Shown here: positions 57,121 to 64,000 of the stretch, piece after piece
How positions within the stretch are numbered: the first letter of the stretch is position 1
Layout: every line of letters begins with the position of its first letter
NCBI GenBank assembly: GCA_944548615.1
Contig: OX155961.1
Span: 27,165,460 to 27,229,459 of the forward strand
From: Micropterix aruncella
Taxonomy: Eukaryota > Arthropoda > Insecta > Lepidoptera > Micropterigidae
DNA: 64,000 bases
Reading direction: 5' to 3'
Translations under genes and position numbers: made by a program
Notes under the pieces: generated by a model
What the model was told of the DNA's origin: nothing
Seen by the model: only the letters and a program-made list of their open reading frames with translations
Databases searched by the model: none

Positions 57121-57916
57121 ATGAATTGCTATTACTTTCAATGGACAAAAAGTACTATGGCCTTGATCAATCTATGTTTGTATATTTTTATATATCCAAT
57201 GTGTTCACTGTCGTATGTTTTATATACGACCATTCAATATATAACGTTTTATTGTCCAATGGTCAAACTATCGTAAATAATTTATTTGAAATAAATAAAT
57301 AATAAATAAGCAAACACATTATCATTCACTATTCCCAGCGATGGCCACCACGGATCGAGGATGCTAATCCTTGCCTATCGCTTTCGTACTGACGAACAAG
57401 ACAAAAAATCGCCTGGGCACTTGCGAGCCCCTTGACGAGTTGATGAGCTACGCACAAATGAGGTATCGCACGAACCTACCAACCTTCGCATAGCTAATTA
57501 AGCGTGAGATACCGCGTTAAATTGTAAATCGGACACTTCATTTGTGTAACTCATTAGTGGATAACTCATTAAAGCGCGGACTAACATTTGAAACGTGATT
57601 GTTTTTACAATGACACCGTATTGAAATTATTAAATTTGTGTCAGCACGCCAATAGTATGGCATTCAGTTAAGGGGAACAGCAGCCTAAGAGACAGGTGTA
57701 TTGCTATTTCAAAAAAAACTATTAACCCGTAGAATGCGCAGATAAAAGGTGATTTTTATGAAATGTAAATCCCATCTATGATTTTTAAGAACGCCAAATG
57801 GCGTATCTGCCCACAGTAGAGTTGAAAAATAATTTAGTTACAATATCGCAGAAAAACTCGTGCTGCCAATTCATTTAAATCTCTAAAAAAAAGAGAATAA
57901 TATGAAGATGTAAGAC
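57121..57916. other. No gene recognised
   Basis: 57310-57500 is unique and GC-balanced; the rest is AT-rich. TTAACCCGTAGAATGC at 57724 resembles a TTAA-F left end, but the element could not be delimited. Confidence 0.35.
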
Positions 57917-59180
57917 ATGAAAATACGCATGTTTCAACAAGGATTACGTATACTATATACTGGAGTATACTATATACGTATACGTTATACTATATACGCA
58001 ATTGCAGGAGTATCCCGTGACACGCACTGCCAACCATATTTTCTTAAGTACAAAATACTGACTTTTACGTCTCAATATATTTTAAAATGTCTACTATATG
58101 CTAAATCAAATATTAACGAACAAGAGGTAAACGGGAATATGCACTCCCACAATACACGCAGACGTGATGACGTTATCCTGCCTAAAGTACGCCTTACGCA
58201 GACACAAAAGTCCTTTGGATATTTGAGCTATAAGCTCTTTAACCAGCTACCACTCTCCACAAGGAAGATGGAAACAAAGGCGTTTAAAAGATCTATTAAA
58301 CAAAAGATCTATTAAACAAAACACATGCTTTCTATAAGCTGGGTGATTTTTTTGAGCATGCCAATTCTTTCAAATGGGAATAACATTAATATGTAACTTT
58401 TAGGTACCTCATTTTAGTTCTTATTGTTTAATAATAATATTATAAATTTAATATTTAATATGTAGATTACAATATGTAATGTAACATACCTGATCATTAT
58501 ACATACGTTGTTTTTTCCAATTTTGTTCTGATACTTCCTATTGTGTGATTATTTTTTGTATAAAGTGCTTGATGACTATTAATATTCTTATAATAATTAT
58601 CTATTGTATATGTATACTCATGTACATGGATTCAGCTCTATTTTTTTAGCCGACTTTAGTCAACGCTATTGTCGAATTAATATTTATGCTTTAATCGTTT
58701 TATATCTACATTTAAACTGACGAATTCTAATATGCGATAATTAGCTTTAATTCATAATTCATGCTTTTATTGTATATTCTGAATAAATAAATTGAATACT
58801 GAATACTGAATACTCGGACTGTGGTCCATACGTATGAATTAGCATGACGCGTAACGGTGTTAACATGATGGTAGTTACCGTGCCGTAATGTTGTTATTTC
58901 CTTACGTCGCGACCTTGGGATCTCGGTTCTAACATGACAGCATATAGTAGTATACGTACGGTTATATTCGGACACATGAATCATGTTGATATGTTAGTAT
59001 ATTGTTATTTCCGTATTAACTGTACGGAAAATGTTATTAAATATATTCGAGTAAAGGAGTTTCAACAAAATTCCTTGTAATTGAACCAAATTACGATTGA
59101 AACATCTTTATTCTGTTTAAAAACGTAATAACTAAATAGTAATGTAGGAATCAATAGAATAATTTTCTCAGTGTATTTAC
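57917..59180 (+). repeat. Family G, copy 2, split by a LINE
   Basis: 57917-57948 (GCATGTTTCAACAAGGATTA) continues at 58826 (ATACGTATGAATTAGCATGA, CGTAACGGTGTTAAC, GACCTTGGGATCTCG, GTAGTATACGTACGGTTAT, TAAAGGAGTTTCAAC) to about 59180, matching 18060-18445. Confidence 0.7.
57950..58825 (+). pseudogene. LINE insertion with ORF2 C-terminus
   Basis: After an AT-rich start (repeated TATACTATATAC words) the frame reads DTHCQPYFLKYKILTFTSQY, ILKCLLYAKSNIN, then RRRDDVILPKVRLTQTQKSF, GYLSYKLFNQLPLSTRKM, KAFKRSIK, stop at 58313-58315. This is the C-terminal end of a jockey/CR1-group ORF2. The non-coding 3' part ends in GAATAAATAAATTGAATACT and two more GAATACT units at about 58812. TACGTAT occurs at both junctions with family G and may be part of the target duplication. 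Only the last part of ORF2 is present. Confidence 0.7.
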
Positions 59181-59399
59181 TCAGTGACGATTTTCAGTGA
59201 CATAATCAGGGTAAAAATCAGGAAGCACATCTGGTGACGTTAGAGTACGACCTAAAACCTTCGTTGTCTCTTAAGTAATATTTATCAATAAATAGGAAAT
59301 ATTTTGCATGCAATTTTCCACATTGCAATATTAACATTTTAATAAACGGTTTCTCCTTAGATTTTCAATTTAATAATCTATTAGAACCATTAAAAAAAA
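59181..59399. other. Short spacer
   Basis: AT-rich; nothing recognised. Confidence 0.3.
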
Positions 59400-59504
59400 A
59401 TGTTTCCCGAATTTTCTCAATCAGATCTTTCATTTGACACTAAACACGATATATTTATGTTAATTTATTGGATATTTGGACATTTAGACAACTATTTAGA
59501 TATA

Positions 59505-59698
59505 GTTGGGGACTGAGCTGAATGTAGGCGGTAGCTGAGGTGAAGGACCGGCGTTCTTAGAACACGCGTTCTTTCGTTATCGTACATACCTATACCTATT
59601 GCTGTCGAGTAGCACCGGGCCAGTAATGTCTGTGGTTAGGACACTGAACGCTGGTCCCCGCACCTCAGCCACCGCTTACATTTAGGTCAGCCCCCAAC
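59505..59698. mobile_element. Small MITE, arms of about 50 bp
   Basis: The left arm GTTGGGGACTGAGCTGAATG continues TAGGCGGTAGCTGAGGTG, then GACCGGCGTTC. The right arm, reverse-complemented, is GTTGGGGGCTGACCTAAATG, then TAAGCGGTGGCTGAGGTG and GGACCAGCGTTC. It is inserted in family H. The superfamily is open. Confidence 0.78.
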
Positions 59699-59765
59699 AC
59701 TTGATATTTAGACAGAGTACCCTATCACTCAGGATGACATAACGATTCTACAATACTACACACTT

Positions 59766-60108
59766 TTAACACTTGCAATCGCGAAGTAAAAATTCAGCTG
59801 TCACTTACGCCGGCGATATTTTCGCGCGTAAATTCGGCGCATGTCAATGACCTTGAGTAAAACGACTATAACTTGTAAAGCACTATACGGATCATAAAAA
59901 GAATAACTGTAAAATGATCCCATTGAAATTTGACATATAAAACATTATAACCTTATCTCGTAAAACAATTAAGATAATAATGAATAAATATTACAAATAT
60001 TTATTATAATAATAATAATAAATATTGGCTAACCAAAATTGATTAGTTCGAGTCTTAGCATTTGTAACCGTCAAACCAAGAATGGTTAAATCAAGTAGGA
60101 GGGGTTAA
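59766..60108 (-). mobile_element. TTAA-F element, 343 bp, inserted at TTAA
   Basis: Bounded by TTAA at 59766-59769 and 60105-60108. The body is the inverse of 19122-19304 (AAAATGATCCCATTGAAATT, TTGACATATAAAACA, TCGCGAAGTAAAAATTCAGC). Family H copy 1 has CACTTTTAATTGGTTCAAGC at the matching place, an empty site with a single TTAA. A (TAA)n run lies at 60006-60022. Confidence 0.75.
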
Positions 60109-60175
60109 ATCGCGTCAAGCGTTTAGAAGTTATAGAGGAATAAAGAAACGGAAAACATACATAGATAAACCATAA

Positions 60176-60513
60176 ACACATTACACTCTTTTTTTTGTCG
60201 GGCTGTCTTGTAAAAAGATCATTCTGACTGAGCCCCCCAACAGAAACTCAGAAGATAAGCTGTTCAAAGATCCTGAGATAGTCCAGTCAACCTTTTGGAG
60301 CGACATCATGTCGAGAAGAACACCCCTAACACTCAGACCTTTATCCAGGAATTGACCATTTATATCGCAATGATGATGATGGTAATTAGAATTCGACTAT
60401 AAATAAACTGAATAAAAATATATCTTTTTTGTTAGAAGGAAATGTTACATATATTATCTTGAAAATAAATAAAATGAGGTTTATCCCAGTAATGGCCACC
60501 GCGCTGCTCTAAA
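60176..60513. other. No gene recognised
   Basis: AT-rich, with GC-balanced 60210-60370 that matches nothing known to me. Confidence 0.35.
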
Positions 60514-61107
60514 TTAAGGCGACATGATGCCTGAGTACGACCATATCCGAATAATTTTAGTTCTATGAGGTTTTTGAAAAATACAAGCATTAATTCAAAA
60601 AACTTTCTAAGTGAATCCCTCGATATGAAAGCAATTTAAAATTTGGACTCAAAAAGGTTGCTCATTGCCTTGGACATTAAGGCTTTAAATTGACTTCGGA
60701 AACTTTCAGGCGCGTTTACTCATACAATGTAAGCCGTGAGTGTGTTTTATTATAATTTCATAATAATGACTAGTTAATTTCTCACATTTAGCACATAGCA
60801 CATTTCTCATTTAGGCCCTAAATTAATTACAATTAATTAAAACGAAAGAGCGCTCTGAGAGTTACGTTAAATATGCTTTGCCATTAACACCCTTATACCA
60901 CCACTGCGTAAAGATAGTTATTCTGTGCTAGCGCTGCGATAGAGCATTTAGTACGCGCCTAGTAGCCGGCGCGAGCGGACGTAGAATCACGCTGACGTTT
61001 CGTCAACGCTGGATTTTTATTTGTTAAACCCTACAAAATTGACCCCGCCTATTTTTTCGCGTGTACGCCCATTTCGGATATTTTTCTGAGGCCTCATGTC
61101 GCCTTAA
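60514..61107. mobile_element. TTAA-flanked element with GGCGACATGA ends, copy B
   Basis: TTAAGGCGACATGATGCCTG at the left; the right end read inward is TTAAGGCGACATGAGGCCTC. 594 bp. It matches copy A (37295-38117) throughout, including AAAGAGCGCTCTGAGAGTTA, TAAAGATAGTTATTCTGTGC and GTGT(A/C)CGCCCATTTCGGATA, but lacks A's internal insertion. Noncoding. Confidence 0.8.
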
Positions 61108-61426
61108 GGAAGTCTAATTAGATTTCGACAATTACTCCAAGATAAGTAGTTCTGGAATTTTTTAATAAAAAATTAAATTAAATTTTAAAAATCGAAATTT
61201 AAATTCTAAGCGTCAACATATATTTTGAAATTTTCTCTACAATAAATAACAATTAAATAATAAATTTAGTGAATATAGTGTAATTCGGCGGTTAAGTAAC
61301 CCCACCAGGTTGCCACAAGCTTAAGAAATGGAAATATTTTCCTGAAAGAGTGGATCTCGCCAAGACGTGTGGCCGACGTGGCGGGTATCGGGCTAAATAC
61401 CTCTAATCATGATGAACAGTACAACC
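61108..61426. other. Short spacer
   Basis: AT-rich, then 61330-61430 GC-balanced. Nothing recognised. Confidence 0.3.
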
Positions 61427-61640
61427 TTAGAAACGGACAAGCGATCCGGATGGAGAGTGATTGGAGAGGCGGATTTTAATTACGCTAACAGGTATGTCAT
61501 CGAGACCAGTTGATTTTTTGCTCTTTGGAGAGTCGATACATTTTTCTATTTCTTGATTGTTGATCGATAGTTTGATCCTTATTAAATGTAGTTTATGTAG
61601 AACTCTTTGGATGCTTTCTATTTTTCTAGTTTTCATATAT
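61427..61640 (-). pseudogene. LINE reverse transcriptase N-terminal scrap
   Basis: Minus-strand reading INNQEIEKCIDSPKSKKSTG, LDDIPVSVIK matches the 'I..LK.KKS.GxDxIP' block that precedes the first polymerase motifs in jockey/RTE-type ORF2. Only this block remains. Confidence 0.6.
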
Positions 61641-62345
61641 TTTTGTTATTGAATTGCTGATTCTCTATGTTTTCTCATTATTTCTGTTGTTTTTAATTTT
61701 TCTAGTTTTTATGTCTTTGTTATTTTTGAATATCTATGTTTTTTTCAATTATTAGTTAATTATAGACTTTTTTATAATTTTATGAGTAATTTGAAATGTA
61801 ATTTTATTTGTAGAAATACCAATTTTATTTGATATGTAATTTCTATACCCAGATCGGGTTTTTGAAAATAAATTTTTCTTATTCTTATTCTTACGCCCAA
61901 CGGTGGGCGAAAGCGCGCTGATGATGAAGAAGAAGAAGAAGTAGTTCTGGCGCCGCTGTGGGCAAGTGCACGGTGGCGCGTTGGCAATATTCGTAAGTAA
62001 TTAGCTGTTTCCCATTAGCGGAGCGAATGTCATTAAAATATAACAACTATAAAAATGCTTCCTTCTCCTACTACGTCCATTTATATTCGAATTCCGCAAA
62101 ATCGGTTACACTTCGCGAGCATACAGCGTCCGTCCGCGGTGCATAGCCGCTGCATTACACAACCAGCTAATTGATTGCTATTCTAGGCGTTGTGACCAAC
62201 TAATTAATATTTCCTTATGTGTCGGCGCTTCCGGCAGATTTATACCGTTTAACTGTTGGCGAGCCGTCTCTGCTCCGATTTTACGATCCTAATAATAATC
62301 AAAGGTAAATAACACCCTTTGCTTGCAATTACAAATATAATTATC
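61641..62345. other. LINE-type tail and unique sequence
   Basis: 61790-61895 ends AATAAATTTTTCTTATTCTT with further TTCTTA units, a typical simple-repeat LINE tail, followed by GAAGAAGAAGAAG at 61926-61941. 62000-62340 is unique, with AT-rich homeobox-like words (CTAATTGATT, AACTAATTAATATT). Confidence 0.4.
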
Positions 62346-62358
62346 TGTGATTTATATA

Positions 62359-63010
62359 CGGGAGCTAAGGGGCCTTTGCTAAGTTGGCCACGAAGACCCA
62401 TTCTGTTCAGGGTTGGTCACACTCACGGGTCAACACCCATCCGACGGCCTTCACGCATGAAGTGCGAGCCTGGGTAGAACTCTGGCCTTAGGGTTAGTTT
62501 CCACTAGGAATCAACCTTCTGGCGCTCCTGGACGGTCTGCGCTTCATGCTGCATAAGCCAATCGATTGCGCACCCTGACTAACAGTCGGGGGAGTCTGGA
62601 AGCAGTACTGTTTTTTATATAGCGGGGGTGGTTGCGGACCTTACGGCGACTGCTCTTGAAACGACCATCGGCTACCTTATTCTGGATGCCGTGGTCCGCG
62701 ATAGATTCGGTATACACCGTTTCACTGCTTCGTAAGGGAGAGGACCGCGCAAGCGACCTCGAACTTGTAACGAATCGAGAGACTGGAGTTATCTGTTCGC
62801 AATTGGAATTAAGGGCGTGAGTGTAAGCCCGCTGGGTAACACTCCTGGCTATCTCGCGGTTAAGGCGTTGGCCTCTTACGGGTTTGTGGCGCAGCTAGAC
62901 GGTGGACTGTTTTGTCCAAGTCTTCTGCGCTCACTCCAGGGAGATAGAACGACTAATCGTTAAAACTTCCTTAGGTGACGGGCTCGCCCGTTGTCGTTGA
63001 CAACCCTAGT
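62359..63010 (-). repeat. 660-family element with exact 13-bp duplication
   Basis: Full-length minus-strand copy from GGGAGCTAAGGGGCC (3' end) to GTTGACAACCCTAGT (5' end), with the hairpin ACGGGCTCGCCCGT. TGTGATTTATATA is exact at 62346-62358 and 63011-63023. Confidence 0.85.
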
Positions 63011-63023
63011 TGTGATTTATATA

Positions 63024-63415
63024 AGGGGAGCTAATCGGCCCTGTTGGATTTGTCCACGAAGACCCATTTCGTTCACGGGTCAACCCATTGGCGGCCTCCA
63101 CGCAAAAACGAGAGGCAGGGTAGGACGCTGGCCTTTGAGCCGGTCTCCCTTAGGAGTCAACCTTCGGGCGCTCCTGTACGGCGTCAGCCAATCGATTGTG
63201 CACTCCAACTAACAGCCGGGAGAGTCTGGGAACACTAATGTTTTCTTCAGAGCGGGGGGTTATGACAACTGCTCTTGAAAGAACCATTCGGCACCCCGAT
63301 TCCGGGTGAATAAACCGGGTAAAGGATGCCGTGGTCCGCGATAGATTCGGTTGACACCAAATCACCGCTTCATAGGAGAGAGGCCTGCGCAAGCGACCTC
63401 GATCCTGTATCCAGT
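63024..63415 (-). repeat. 660-family element, 5'-truncated
   Basis: It starts directly after the 13-bp repeat with GGGGAGCTAATCGGCCC (the conserved 3' end) and stops near CGCAAGCGACCTCGATCCTG, lacking the hairpin end. It is more diverged than its neighbour and oriented head-to-tail with it. Confidence 0.75.
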
Positions 63416-63600
63416 CAGGAGGTAAGAGGTATCCTGAAGGGGAATAAGAAAATACCTACCCGAAAACAAGTGTTCGAAGGTTTGTTGTGAATAGGCCGAC
63501 CTTGACCGGTCGAAATAGGAGGTATAGATTTTAGCGCGCCAGACGATTAGGAGTATGGAGTAGGATCCGGAAATCCAAATGAAACATTAACTGAGTTAAT
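63416..63600. other. Short spacer
   Basis: No gene. It may contain the missing N-terminal part of the mariner relic, but no motif is legible. Confidence 0.3.
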
Positions 63601-63869
63601 GCTAATTACAATTTCAGCTCTCACACGGCCAGACAGACAACTAAGTTTTTAAGGCGAAAATCGTAGAACTCACGAACCCTTCTCCATACATTCCTAAGTT
63701 GGCACCTTGTGACTTCATTTTGTCCACAAAAATTTATAACCGTCGATGAAAACCGTTGACTAGGTACAACGATTTTCATCTTCAGAAGAGGCTGCCGAAG
63801 AATATGAAACGCTGTTTCCAAGGTCACTACGGAGGAGTGGAAAAACGAAAATGTTTTGAGAAACAATAA
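63601..63869 (+). pseudogene. Mariner transposase C-terminal relic
   Basis: NFSSHTARQTTKFLRRK (63613-63660) is the region of the second catalytic acid, with the acid itself lost. A stop and a frameshift follow. In the next frame PSPYIPKLAPCDFILSTKIY (from 63678) carries the third catalytic aspartate block, then a TGA at 63747-63749, and YNDFHLQKRLPKNMKRCF to the final TAA at 63867-63869. The order HTAR, PxYxPxLAPCDF fits mariner. The minus-strand frame 63621-63998 overlaps it and is a shadow. Different from the relic at 25515 (LAPCDF against VPSDY). Confidence 0.75.
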
Positions 63870-64000
63870 ATTCATTTTTGGATACTCATTATATTTTTTC
63901 TTATTCATTCCGGAAACTTTCAGTATGGTCCTCATATTTATCATAAACTGAACAAAAGAAATAGTCAAAGATTTTATACGCAGTGGTTCGGTTTGCAATT
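63870..64000. other. Window edge, nothing recognised
   Basis: AT-rich sequence after the mariner relic, cut by the window end. Confidence 0.3.

Larger units (their letters stand above)
59400..60175 (+). repeat. Family H, copy 2, with two insertions
   Basis: The pieces 59400-59504, 59699-59765 and 60109-60175 match 34075-34612 in order. The insertions at 59505-59698 and 59766-60108 are absent from copy 1, while copy 1's SINE is absent here. Confidence 0.7.

Noticed and set aside
7049..63012. 660 family as Helitrons, because some copies end GACAACCCTAG before T after a hairpin
   Set aside because: Helitrons do not make 12-14 bp target duplications, which are exact in several copies; other copies end in CGCAAG rather than CTRR, and truncation is always at the hairpin side.
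63621..63998. 125-residue minus-strand frame at the window end
   Set aside because: Antisense shadow of the mariner transposase relic on the plus strand.
1..64000. LTR retrotransposon, virus-derived or toxin genes
   Set aside because: No long direct repeats with TG..CA ends, no protease/integrase or capsid motif, and no toxin-like frame were recognised on either strand.

Overview
This window is eukaryotic, AT-rich and dense in transposons; I find no intact host gene, tRNA gene, operon or CRISPR array. The mix of short Helitrons with TC/CTAG ends, tRNA-derived SINEs, jockey-like LINEs with AAAT tails, mariner, pogo, hAT and P/THAP transposons, and TTAA-flanked elements points to an insect, most likely a moth or butterfly (inference; no host gene confirms it). 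Nearly every convincing protein reading frame is a broken transposon gene.

Layout. 0.5-3.0 kb: a THAP9/P-element-like transposase with two stops and a frameshift. 3.9-9.9 kb: short repeats and three copies of a GC-rich repeat of about 660 bp, called here the 660 family. 10.7-12.9 kb: LINE 3' end, Helitron, foldback, 660 copy. 15.0 kb: a 5S-rRNA-derived sequence. 15.7-19.3 kb: TTAA-flanked elements, a foldback split by a SINE, a hAT MITE. 20-26 kb: foldbacks, LINE and mariner relics. 28-33.6 kb: a TIR element encoding a broken protein and holding a nested, internally deleted pogo transposon. 34-43 kb: SINE, Helitrons, two LINE ORF2 fragments, a TTAA element with a natural empty-site relative, and a CpG-rich patch. 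45-50.6 kb: LINE fragments, decayed 660 relatives and a hAT insertion. 52-54.5 kb: nested 660 copies. 55-61 kb: a 3 x 280-bp tandem array, LINE fragments and nested repeats. 62.3-63.9 kb: two more 660 copies and a mariner relic.

What ties it together is insertion history. Several elements can be placed exactly because another copy gives the empty site or because target-site duplications survive: 8 bp for two hAT elements, TTAA for three families, TA for pogo, and 12-14 bp for the 660 family. The 660 family is the best candidate for something not well described: compact, with no poly(A) tail, 12-14 bp duplications, one conserved end and copies truncated at the other, and found inserted in itself. 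Repeat families named below: '280 family' (56.1 kb array), 'TTAA-F' (15.7, 19.1, 28.1, 59.8 kb), 'family G' (18.1 and 58.8 kb), 'family H' (34.1 and 59.4 kb). All similarity statements come from reading by eye; no alignment or database search was run.
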